Of a stretch of DNA of 12,409 bases, positions 6,521 through 12,409 are shown piece after piece (positions within the stretch are counted from its first letter, which is position 1; each line of letters opens with the position of its first letter). The notes beneath the pieces were generated by a model, which was not told the origin of the DNA, did not search any database, and saw nothing but the letters and a program-made list of their open reading frames with translations. Source of the stretch: Geminicoccaceae bacterium (GTDB taxonomy: Bacteria; Pseudomonadota; Alphaproteobacteria; Geminicoccales; Geminicoccaceae); the NCBI GenBank assembly GCA_030824835.1, contig JAPJRA010000005.1:11384-23792 (forward strand). The letters run 5' to 3'. A program made the translations under genes and the position numbers.

Positions 6521-7948
6521 TCAGGCTCGGCCGATGGGCGGCGGACGGCGCAAGGAGAAGCCGACCTCCCGATCGAACGCAGCGGCGACGCGCAGCAGTA
6601 GGCCTTCGGCGAAGGGGCGAGCGACGAGTTGCAGGCCGATCGGCATTCCTGCCGCGTCGAGGCCGACGGGCAGGCTCAGCGCCGGCAGGCCAAGATAGTT
6701 GAACGGACCCACCAGGGCGCCGATCCGGTTCGCCACCGCCACGAACTGCGCATCGCCGCCCGTATCGGTGTCGGCGATCCGCGGCGTCGCCACCGGGGTG
6801 GTCGGCAGGGCGACGATGTCGGCATCGGCCATCGTCTCGGTACAGAAGCGCTCCAGCACGGGGCTGCGCGCCGAAAGCGCACGTAGATAATCCGCCGCGG
6901 ACAGGGCGAAGCCGGGGTCCAGCCTGGCCACGGTCTGCTCGTTGTAGCGATGCCGCCGGGTGGCGACCTGCTCTCGATGGAACGCCGCGCACTCCGCCAG
7001 CATCACCACCCGTCGCAGGGCGTTCAGATGCTCGAACGACGGCAATGTGACCGGCCGCACCGACATCCCGGCCTCACCCAGGACCGTCACGGCGCGAGCC
7101 ACAGCGGCAGCTATCTCGGCATCCACCGGCGCATGCGGGTCTTCGGCGGCCACGGCCAAGCGCACGCCGTTCAGGTCCCGGCCGAGCTCCGCCCGGTAGT
7201 CTGGCACCCGACGAGTCGAGGTGGTGGGATCGTTGGGATCGTGGCCGGCGATGACACCCAGGATCAGCGCCAGATCCTCGGGCGAGCGCGCCAGGGGGCC
7301 GATGTGATCGAGCGAGAACGACAGGGGCATGCAGCCGTGGCGGCTCACCCGGCCATAGGTCGGCTTGATCCCGAACAGGCCGCACAAGGAAGCCGGGCCG
7401 CGGATCGACCCGCCGGTATCCGAGCCCAGCGTCGCCGGCACCAGGCGGGCCGCCACCGACGCGGCCCCGCCACTGCTGGACCCGCCCGTGAGCCGGCTGC
7501 GATCCCAGGGGTTCTGCGGATGGCCGGTATGGGGATTGTGCCCGGTGATGCCCAGCGCATATTCGACCATGTTCAGCCGGCCGACATCGATCGCACCGGC
7601 GGCATCGAGGCGCGAGAGCACGGTAGCCGTGACCGTCGGCCGCTGCCCACGGGAGATCAGCGAGCCGCACTCGGCAAGATGGCCGGCCCGATAGAACATG
7701 TCCTTGTGCGCGAGCGGCACGCCATGCAGCGGCCCCATCCCGGTGCCGCGCAGGCGGGCGGCATCGGCGGCATCGGCGGCGGCGAGCGCCTGATCGGCCT
7801 CGAGACGGGCCACGGCGTTCAAGGCGCGCCCCGGCCCATCCAGGGCCTCGAGCACGGCCTGGGTGGCCTCGCGGCTGCTGACCTCGCCGGCGCGCAGCTT
7901 CGTGGCCAGCTCGGCCAGGCCCCAGGAGAGGATCTCGGCCGCACTCAT
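6521..7948 (-). CDS. Amidase-signature-family amidase (GatA/AtzE-like)
   Basis: A 475-residue Ser-cisSer-Lys amidase. The catalytic lysine is K82 in GVPLAHKDMFYRAG. The Gly/Ser signature RLTGGSSSGGAASVAA carries the cis-serine (157/158), and the nucleophile is S181 in GSDTGGSIRGPA. The C-terminal end FNYLGLPALSLPVG...GMPIGLQLVA is also standard. It hydrolyses a C-N amide bond in the cytosol. It is probably not the tRNA amidotransferase GatA, since no GatB is present and its partner is a short AtzG-like protein instead. In the AtzE/AtzG pair known from cyanuric-acid breakdown, the small subunit is needed for a stable amidase; by analogy this may be a two-subunit carbamoyl or urea-type amidase, but the substrate is inferred only. 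Its ATG overlaps the stop of the small gene (ATGA, 7945-7948), so the two are translationally coupled. Confidence 0.93.
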   Translation of the reverse strand: MSAAEILSWGLAELATKLRAGEVSSREATQAVLEALDGPGRALNAVARLEADQALAAADAADAARLRGTGMGPLHGVPLAHKDMFYRAGHLAECGSLISRGQRPTVTATVLSRLDAAGAIDVGRLNMVEYALGITGHNPHTGHPQNPWDRSRLTGGSSSGGAASVAARLVPATLGSDTGGSIRGPASLCGLFGIKPTYGRVSRHGCMPLSFSLDHIGPLARSPEDLALILGVIAGHDPNDPTTSTRRVPDYRAELGRDLNGVRLAVAAEDPHAPVDAEIAAAVARAVTVLGEAGMSVRPVTLPSFEHLNALRRVVMLAECAAFHREQVATRRHRYNEQTVARLDPGFALSAADYLRALSARSPVLERFCTETMADADIVALPTTPVATPRIADTDTGGDAQFVAVANRIGALVGPFNYLGLPALSLPVGLDAAGMPIGLQLVARPFAEGLLLRVAAAFDREVGFSLRRPPPIGRA

Positions 7949-8127
7949 GACGCGGCCGTCTCGTCAGGCGCCAGCCGCTCGAGCATGACCGCAAACGTCG
8001 CCGGCTCGCTGCCGAACGGCAGGTCCACGGTGGCCTCGCGCACCAGCCCCGCCAGCTCCACCGCCGCCGCCACGGCGGCGGCCGAGACGACGATACCCGA
8101 TCCGGTCTCGACCTCGGCCGATTCATC
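7945..8127 (-). CDS. Small AtzG/GatC-like (DUF4089-type) amidase partner protein
   Basis: A 60-residue acidic protein beginning MDESAEVETG. After the variable start, an Ala-rich helix (VVSAAAVAAAVELAGL) leads to DLPFGSEPATFAVMLERLAP. This matches the helix, short loop, second helix plan and the 'L-P-x-x-x-x-P...F...L..LA' spacing of AtzG/DUF4089 small subunits. Size and position just before an amidase, with a 4-base stop/start overlap, support the reading. ATG 8127 is chosen because GGGGAGG lies 5 bases upstream; the frame is open to 8169 but has no such site there. It probably binds and stabilises the amidase, as AtzG does for AtzE and GatC for GatA. Sequence similarity in so short a protein is limited; the genomic context carries much of the weight. 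Confidence 0.7.
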   Translation of the reverse strand, partial: DESAEVETGSGIVVSAAAVAAAVELAGLVREATVDLPFGSEPATFAVMLERLAPDETAAS

Positions 8128-8211
8128 CATGGCTGCCTCCCCTGCGCGCGGACGGGGCTCCCTTACCATCCGTGCGTGCTACACTCCAGGCGGGCGAGCA
8201 GGGGGGACGTC
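8128..8211. promoter_or_regulatory. Divergent intergenic region between the amidase operon and the AceE-like gene
   Basis: These 84 bases must hold control signals for both directions. Strong ribosome-binding sites face outwards: GGGGAGG for the small amidase partner on the minus strand and AGGGGGGA (about 8200-8207) for the AceE-like gene on the plus strand. TACACT (8180-8185) matches 4 of 6 bases of a plus-strand -10 box, but no good -35 lies 16-18 bases before it. The short shared space suggests co-regulation of amide use and the E1-like enzyme. Confidence 0.4.
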
Positions 8212-10551
8212 ATGGCAGATCTGGCACCGGCGCATGCGCTCGGTGATGTGGCGGCCGACGAGCGGCTGGCGGTCATGCGGGCCATCGAGAGGAAGCTCCT
8301 GTGGCTGTCCAGCTGGACGATCCACAACGCCAACCACCTCCGCCCGAGCCGGGACAAGCTCAAGGTCGGCGGGCATCAGGCGTCCTGCGCTTCGGTGGCC
8401 AGCATCATGACGGCCCTCTTCTTCGACGTGCTGCGCCCCGGCGACCGGGTGGCGGTCAAGCCGCATGCGAGCCCGATCTACCATGCCGCCATGCACCTGC
8501 TCGGGCGCGAGCCGATCGAGCAGCTGAAGAAATTCCGGGCGCTGGGCGGGGCGCAGTCCTATCCGTCGCGTACCAAGGACAAATGCGGCGTCGACTTCTC
8601 GACGGGCTCGGTCGGCCTGGGTGCCGCGATGACCCTCTTCGCCTCGCTGACCCAGGACTATGTCCGTTTGCACGAGCTCGTCCCGACGGATCGGCCCGCC
8701 GGGCGGATGGTGGCGATCGTCGGCGACGCCGAGCTCGACGAGGGCAACATCTACGAGGCCCTGCTCGAAGGCTGGAAGCATGACGTCCGCAATGTCTGGT
8801 GGGTGATCGATTACAACCGCCAGAGCCTGGACCGGGTGGTGCCCGAGCTGCTGTTCGCCAAGATCGAGCAATTCTTCGGCACCGTCGGCTGGCGCGTGGT
8901 CACGGTGAAGTACGGCAAGAAGCTGCAGGCGGCCTTCGCCCGGCCGGGCGGCGAGGCGCTGCGGGAGTGGATCGACGGCTGCCCGAACGACCTCTACGCC
9001 GCCTTGTGCTTCAAGGGCGGGGCCTCGTGGCGCGCCCATCTGGAGAGCGATCTCGGCGGCAACGCCGCGATCAGGAATCTCCTCGACACCCACGACGACG
9101 ACGCGCTGGCGGCGCTGATGACCAATCTCGGGGGTCACGATCTCGAGGCCCTGCTCGAGGCCTTCCATGGTGCCATCGATGATCGGCCGCATTGCTTCAT
9201 CGCCTATACCGTCAAGGGCTGGGGCCTGCCGCTGGCGGGTCACAAGGACAACCATGCCGGTTTGATGAATCCCGAGCAGATGGCGGTGCTGCAGGCGGCG
9301 CATGGCGTCCCGGCGAGCCAGGAATGGTCGGTCGACGCGGGGTTGGGCCTGGGCGAGGGGCGGCTCGCGGCATTCCTGGCCGACGTGCCCTATCGAAGCC
9401 GGATCGAGCGCCACGACGCGGCGCCGGTGCCCGTGCCTGCGACCTTGCCGATGGGGCGGCGGACGGCGCAGGCGTCGACGCAGGAGGCGTTCGGGCGGGT
9501 GATGGGCGAGCTTGCCCGCAGTGACCTGCCCCTGGCGGCACGGATCGTCACGACCTCGCCCGATGTCACCGTGTCGACCGGCCTCGCCGGCTGGGTCGGC
9601 AAGCGAGAAGTGTTCAGCCGCAGCGACCACGAGGACGTTTTTCGCGCCGAGCAGGTCCTCTCACCGACGCCGTGGCGGGAGAATCGGACGGGGCAGCATC
9701 TGGAGCTGGGGATCGCCGAGAACAACCTGTTCTTGAACCTAGCCAGCCTCGGGCTGGCGCACGACCTGTTCGGGGCGCGACTGCTGCCGATCGGCACGCT
9801 CTACGACCCGTTCATCGCCCGCGGCCTCGATGCGCTGAACTATGCCTGCTACCAGGATGCGCGCTTCCTGCTCGTGGCCACCCCTTCCGGCATCAGCCTG
9901 GCCCCGGAAGGCGGCGCGCACCAGTCGATCGGCGCGCCCCTGGTCGGGATCAGCCAGCCTGGCCTGACCTCGTTCGAGCCGGCCTTCGCCGACGAGGTCG
10001 CCGTGATGCTGCACTGGGCGTTCCAGCATCTGCAGAAGCCCGACGGCGGCTCGGTCTATCTGCGCCTGAGCACCCGGCAGATTGCGCAGCCCGAGCGCGA
10101 GATGACGCCGGCGCTGGCCGATTCGGTGCTTACGGGGGCCTACTGGCTGCTGGCGCCCGAGCCCGGTGCCGAGCTGGCGCTCGTCTGCAGCGGCGCAGTC
10201 GCTCCAGAGGCGCTCAAGGCCCTGGGCGCCGTGCGCGAGGACATTCCTGGCGCCGGCCTGCTGCACGTGACCTCGGCGGATCGGCTCGACGCCGACTGGC
10301 GCCGGCACGGCCGCGGCGGCGCTGCCGCGCGCCTGCTGGCGCCGCTGGCGAGCGACGCGGCCCTGGTCACCGTGCTGGACGGGCATCCGGCGACGCTGTC
10401 GTGGCTGGGCGCGGTGCTCGGCCACCGGGTGCGGGCGCTTGGCGTAGACCGGTTCGGCCAATCGGCCGATCTCCTCGACCTCTATCGTGTCCACGGGCTC
10501 GACGCCGGTGCGATCCTGGATGCGTGCGCCGCAGCCTTGCTGCGCGCCTGA
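8212..10551 (+). CDS. Thiamine-diphosphate 2-oxoacid dehydrogenase E1 / transketolase-like enzyme (AceE-related)
   Basis: A 779-residue enzyme related to homodimeric pyruvate dehydrogenase E1, shorter than E. coli AceE (887). Visible blocks: ANHLRP and KVGGHQASCASVASIMTALFF, VKPHASPIYHA, AQSYPSRTKDKCGVDFSTGSVGLG, and the ThDP/Mg motif GDAELDEG (171-178) ending in DYN about 24 residues later. HKDNHAGLMNPEQM follows, as in E1p proteins. The pyrimidine half has LGIAENN with E503 at the place of the cofactor-activating glutamate, and a transketolase-like C-terminal domain follows. ATG 8212 is preferred over GTG 8176 because AGGGGGGA lies about 4 bases before it. It should decarboxylate a 2-oxo acid or transfer a ketol unit; no lipoyl E2 or E3 gene is nearby and no lipoyl domain is fused, so the acceptor is unknown. 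It stands alone, diverging from the amidase operon. Confidence 0.88.
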   Translation: MADLAPAHALGDVAADERLAVMRAIERKLLWLSSWTIHNANHLRPSRDKLKVGGHQASCASVASIMTALFFDVLRPGDRVAVKPHASPIYHAAMHLLGREPIEQLKKFRALGGAQSYPSRTKDKCGVDFSTGSVGLGAAMTLFASLTQDYVRLHELVPTDRPAGRMVAIVGDAELDEGNIYEALLEGWKHDVRNVWWVIDYNRQSLDRVVPELLFAKIEQFFGTVGWRVVTVKYGKKLQAAFARPGGEALREWIDGCPNDLYAALCFKGGASWRAHLESDLGGNAAIRNLLDTHDDDALAALMTNLGGHDLEALLEAFHGAIDDRPHCFIAYTVKGWGLPLAGHKDNHAGLMNPEQMAVLQAAHGVPASQEWSVDAGLGLGEGRLAAFLADVPYRSRIERHDAAPVPVPATLPMGRRTAQASTQEAFGRVMGELARSDLPLAARIVTTSPDVTVSTGLAGWVGKREVFSRSDHEDVFRAEQVLSPTPWRENRTGQHLELGIAENNLFLNLASLGLAHDLFGARLLPIGTLYDPFIARGLDALNYACYQDARFLLVATPSGISLAPEGGAHQSIGAPLVGISQPGLTSFEPAFADEVAVMLHWAFQHLQKPDGGSVYLRLSTRQIAQPEREMTPALADSVLTGAYWLLAPEPGAELALVCSGAVAPEALKALGAVREDIPGAGLLHVTSADRLDADWRRHGRGGAAARLLAPLASDAALVTVLDGHPATLSWLGAVLGHRVRALGVDRFGQSADLLDLYRVHGLDAGAILDACAAALLRA

Positions 10552-10571
10552 GCCGCCGGTGTCAGGCGCGC
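10542..10571. terminator. Perfect inverted repeat containing both stop codons of convergent genes
   Basis: GCGCGCCTGA (10542-10551) and TCAGGCGCGC (10562-10571) form a perfect 10-bp stem with a 10-base loop (GCCGCCGGTG). The left arm ends exactly on the TGA of the AceE-like gene, and the right arm begins exactly on the TGA of the kinase gene. Both proteins therefore end in Arg-Ala from the same repeat. A bidirectional terminator is the natural reading; no T-run is present on either side. Confidence 0.6.
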
Positions 10572-11701
10572 GGCACCACCAGCGAAAAGCGCGTGCCCTC
10601 ATCGGTTGACCACTGCGTTCGGCCACCGATCTGGCCGGCAAGCATGGCGATCAGCCGCAAGCCCAGAGACTGCGGCCCGATCGCGGCTGCGGTCCCCGCC
10701 GAGCCGATGCCGTTGTCGCTAATCACCAGCTCGATCGCGTCTTCCGTTCGGCCGAGCGTCACCAGGATCTCGCCGCGGCGGCCGTCCGCGAAGGCGTGCT
10801 TGAAGGCGTTGGAGACCACCTCGTTCACGATCAGGGCCAGGGGCGTGGCGGCATCGAGCGGGAGCTGTACCGATTCCGCGGCTTCGACGCGGCAGGTGAT
10901 CCGCTCGCGCTCGGCGCCATAAATCTGCGCGAGGTCGGCGCAGATGGTCTTGATCAGCTCGTCGGCGCCAAAGGTGCCCGCATCCGCGCTGCGGTAGAGC
11001 TGCTCGTGCACTCTGCCCATGGCACCGATTCGCTCCAGGCTTTCCTGGAAATAGGGCTTCAGCGCCGGCGGCACCTTCCGCGACTGGAGCGAGATGAGGC
11101 TGGAGACGACCTGCAGATTGTTCTTCACCCGATGCTGGATCTCGCGCAGCAGCACTTCCTTCTCCGCCAGCGCCGCGCGCAGTCGGGCATTGGTGGCCTC
11201 GAGTGCCGCCGTGCGTTCGCCGACCCGCTGCTCGAGCTCGTGGTTGAGCTGACGGACACTGCCCTCGACCCGCAAGCGCTCGTCGATCTGAAGCGCCAGG
11301 GCTCGATTGGCATTCTCGAGCTGCCCCCGGCTGGGCAAGGCCAGAGCATCGGGAAGGATCCGCCAGAGCAGCGCCGCCGTGACCATCGAGACGCCGGCGG
11401 TGACGAGCTTGATACCGCCATCCAGCCAGTAATCCGGCTGCCACAGGGTCCACACGCCCATCACATGGGTCGTGCCGCAGGCCAGGATGAAAGCCGCGAA
11501 CAGCGCGAGGACCCGCGGAAACACGAGATCCTGACGATGAGCCAGGATATAGAGCAGCGCGAAGGGGATCGAGTAGTAGGACAGCGCGATCAGGGTGTCC
11601 GAGAGCGCATGCAGCCAGATCAGCTCGGGGCGCCACAGGAAGCACATGCCGTGAGGCATGAACTCGTCGGACGACAGGTAGTCCGTCAGGTGACCCAGCA
11701 T
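10562..11701 (-). CDS. Membrane histidine kinase with ethylene-receptor-like sensor domain (HisKA_2 type)
   Basis: A 379-residue sensor kinase. Three membrane helices (about 28-53, 61-86, 95-117) match the ethylene-binding domain of plant ETR1 and its cyanobacterial relatives. LSDTLIALSYYSIPFALLYI aligns with the helix carrying ETR1 Asp25 and Tyr32 (here D35 and Y42). LACGTTHVMGVWTL carries C75 and H79 in the place of the Cu(I) ligands Cys65 and His69, with the same 40-residue D-to-C spacing. A coiled coil (about 125-182) leads directly to the HisKA_2 region LREIQHRVKNNLQVVSSLI with phosphoacceptor H190, then an ATPase domain with N-box VNEVVSNAFKHAF and DNGIGS. There is no GAF, PAS or receiver domain and no response regulator beside it. 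ATG 11701 follows GGGGAGG by 6 bases. It probably phosphorylates a regulator encoded elsewhere. The ligand could be ethylene or another Cu(I)-binding molecule; this is untested. Confidence 0.9.
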   Translation of the reverse strand: MLGHLTDYLSSDEFMPHGMCFLWRPELIWLHALSDTLIALSYYSIPFALLYILAHRQDLVFPRVLALFAAFILACGTTHVMGVWTLWQPDYWLDGGIKLVTAGVSMVTAALLWRILPDALALPSRGQLENANRALALQIDERLRVEGSVRQLNHELEQRVGERTAALEATNARLRAALAEKEVLLREIQHRVKNNLQVVSSLISLQSRKVPPALKPYFQESLERIGAMGRVHEQLYRSADAGTFGADELIKTICADLAQIYGAERERITCRVEAAESVQLPLDAATPLALIVNEVVSNAFKHAFADGRRGEILVTLGRTEDAIELVISDNGIGSAGTAAAIGPQSLGLRLIAMLAGQIGGRTQWSTDEGTRFSLVVPRA

Positions 11702-11777
11702 TGATGGCCTCCCCGCAGCAGCTGGCCCATATCGTAGTCCCTCAGCGAGCAGGAAGGCAGGCGCGCGTGCCCGCGGC

Positions 11778-11806
11778 TTGCCCGTGCCTGAGCCCCGCTG
11801 TACATC
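11778..11806 (+). promoter_or_regulatory. Candidate promoter for the CoxG-family gene
   Basis: TTGCCC (11778-11783; 4 of 6 to the -35 consensus) and TACATC (11801-11806; 3 of 6 to the -10) are 17 bases apart in the 173-base divergent gap. Transcription would start near 11813, giving a leader of about 60 bases that contains the right arm of the repeat at 11805-11845. It is the best plus-strand pair I found in this gap, but weak in consensus. I found no convincing minus-strand promoter for the kinase. Confidence 0.3.
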
Positions 11807-11845
11807 GGCGACAGAGTAGGGAGTAGGCCTACCGGCCGTCGCCGA
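11805..11845. repeat. Nested inverted repeats before the CoxG-family gene
   Basis: TCGGCGAC (11805-11812) and GTCGCCGA (11838-11845) are perfect 8-bp inverted copies. Between them lies the perfect 10-bp palindrome GTAGGCCTAC (11823-11832) and a short tandem (AGTAGGG, AGTAGGC). The structure ends about 30 bases before the CoxG-family start. It could be an operator pair or a leader hairpin. The large 25-base loop argues against a simple terminator. Confidence 0.35.
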
Positions 11846-11874
11846 CGAGTAAACCAGGGAGGAAGACCCAACCG

Positions 11875-12409
11875 ATGGACATGACCGGCGAATATCGGAT
11901 TCCGGCGCCGCGCCAGCGGGTGTGGGAAGCGTTGAACGATCCGGAGATCCTCAAGGCGGCGATCCCCGGCTGTGAGGAGCTGAACAAGGTCGGCGACGAC
12001 GAACTCGAGGCACGGGTCAAGGCCAAAGTCGGCCCGGTCAGCGCCACCTTCACCGGCAAGGTCACGCTGAGCGACCTGAACCCGCCCGAAAGCTATCGCA
12101 TTTCCGGCGAGGGCAAGGGCGGTGCCGCTGGCTTCGCCAAGGGCGGGGCCGAGGTCAATCTGACCGAGGACGGCGCGGGCACGATCCTGCGCTACGCGGC
12201 CAAGGCCGATGTCGGCGGCAAGCTGGCCCAGATTGGCTCGCGGCTGATACAGGGCACGGCCAAGAAGATGGCCGACGATTTCTTCGGCAAGTTCAGCGCT
12301 ATCGTCGGCGATCGCTTCGCTGCCGAACAGCCGGCCGCACCCGAGCCTGCGCCGACGCTGCCGCCGCCGACCTGGGCCCCGGCCCCTACAGCGGCCGAGG
12401 CGGCTCCAC
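11875..12409 (+). CDS. CoxG-family (SRPBCC) protein, 3' end outside window
   Basis: The 178 visible residues begin MDMTGEYRIPAPRQRVWEALNDPEILKAAIPGCEEL, wording typical of CoxG (carbon monoxide dehydrogenase subunit G family), a START/SRPBCC ligand-binding fold. VGPVSATFTGKVTLSDLNPP, then GFAKGGAEVNLTEDGAGT and LRYAAKADVGGKLAQIGSRLIQGTAKKMADDFF complete the domain at about residue 147. A Pro/Ala-rich tail follows and runs off the edge; in CoxG such a tail precedes a membrane anchor. ATG 11875 has GGAGG 12 bases upstream, a slightly long spacing; the second ATG is farther away. In CO-oxidising bacteria CoxG helps place CO dehydrogenase at the membrane, but homologues also occur beside other molybdenum hydroxylases or alone. 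No cox genes are visible, so a role in CO oxidation is not shown. It diverges from the ethylene-receptor-like kinase. Confidence 0.87.
   Translation, partial: MDMTGEYRIPAPRQRVWEALNDPEILKAAIPGCEELNKVGDDELEARVKAKVGPVSATFTGKVTLSDLNPPESYRISGEGKGGAAGFAKGGAEVNLTEDGAGTILRYAAKADVGGKLAQIGSRLIQGTAKKMADDFFGKFSAIVGDRFAAEQPAAPEPAPTLPPPTWAPAPTAAEAAP

Noticed and set aside
6521..7948. Amidase as GatA of the tRNA amidotransferase
   Set aside because: No GatB is present, the partner looks AtzG-like rather than a full GatC, and the gene is linked to a transporter.
6950..8410. Long plus-strand open frame (486 codons) opposite the amidase, its small partner and the AceE-like start
   Set aside because: The protein is low in recognisable motifs, rich in Arg/His/Gly, and lies antisense to well-supported genes; such frames are expected opposite GC-rich coding DNA.
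8179..9630. Long minus-strand open frame (483 codons) opposite the AceE-like gene
   Set aside because: It is antisense to clear E1 motifs, has an RRP/HRQ-rich composition and resembles no family.
9672..10922. Plus-strand frame of 416 codons overlapping the end of the AceE-like gene and the kinase gene
   Set aside because: It crosses the convergent junction in another frame, is Arg/Ala-rich and has no domain; it is a by-product of GC-rich coding sequence.
10796..11704. Plus-strand frame of 302 codons opposite the histidine kinase
   Set aside because: It is fully antisense to a kinase with all motifs intact and has no recognisable domain of its own.

Overview
The window is GC-rich and densely coded. 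Its ETF-ubiquinone oxidoreductase, CoxG-family, amidase and EamA genes are all close to families common in Alphaproteobacteria. A free-living, metabolically versatile alphaproteobacterium of the Rhodospirillales/Hyphomicrobiales type is my inference; no rRNA or other taxonomic marker is present. I see no integrase, transposase, IS end, CRISPR array, tRNA or rRNA, so this reads as ordinary chromosome. No gene-free stretch exceeds 300 bases.

Left part (1-5505): the 3' end of an ETF-ubiquinone oxidoreductase gene runs rightward into a hairpin shared with the convergent gene for a secreted peptidoglycan-binding protein. That gene ends a run of leftward genes. Reading upstream (rightwards), these are type I methionine aminopeptidase (map), an unusual fusion of an ABM-type monooxygenase-like domain to a D-2-hydroxyacid dehydrogenase, and an exported beta-lactamase/esterase-fold serine hydrolase. 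The gaps of 49, 102 and 154 bases carry inverted repeats or promoter-like hexamers, so these genes may be separate transcription units.

Middle (5630-8127): a tightly packed leftward operon. It encodes a 60-residue AtzG/GatC-like small protein, an amidase whose start overlaps it (ATGA), and an EamA/DMT ten-helix transporter starting with GTG 3 bases after the amidase stop. Together they suggest transport and hydrolysis of an unidentified amide. Diverging from it is a large thiamine-diphosphate enzyme related to homodimeric pyruvate dehydrogenase E1 (AceE), with no E2 or E3 gene in view.

Right part (10542-12409): the AceE-like gene converges on a membrane histidine kinase. Their stop codons lie inside one perfect 10-bp inverted repeat. 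The kinase's N-terminal membrane domain has the plant/cyanobacterial ethylene-receptor pattern, including the Cys and His that ligate Cu(I) in ETR1, followed by a coiled coil, a HisKA_2 phosphoacceptor region and an ATPase domain. It is divergently paired with a CoxG/SRPBCC-family gene that leaves the window. The ethylene-receptor-like kinase and the ABM-dehydrogenase fusion are the items most worth following up.
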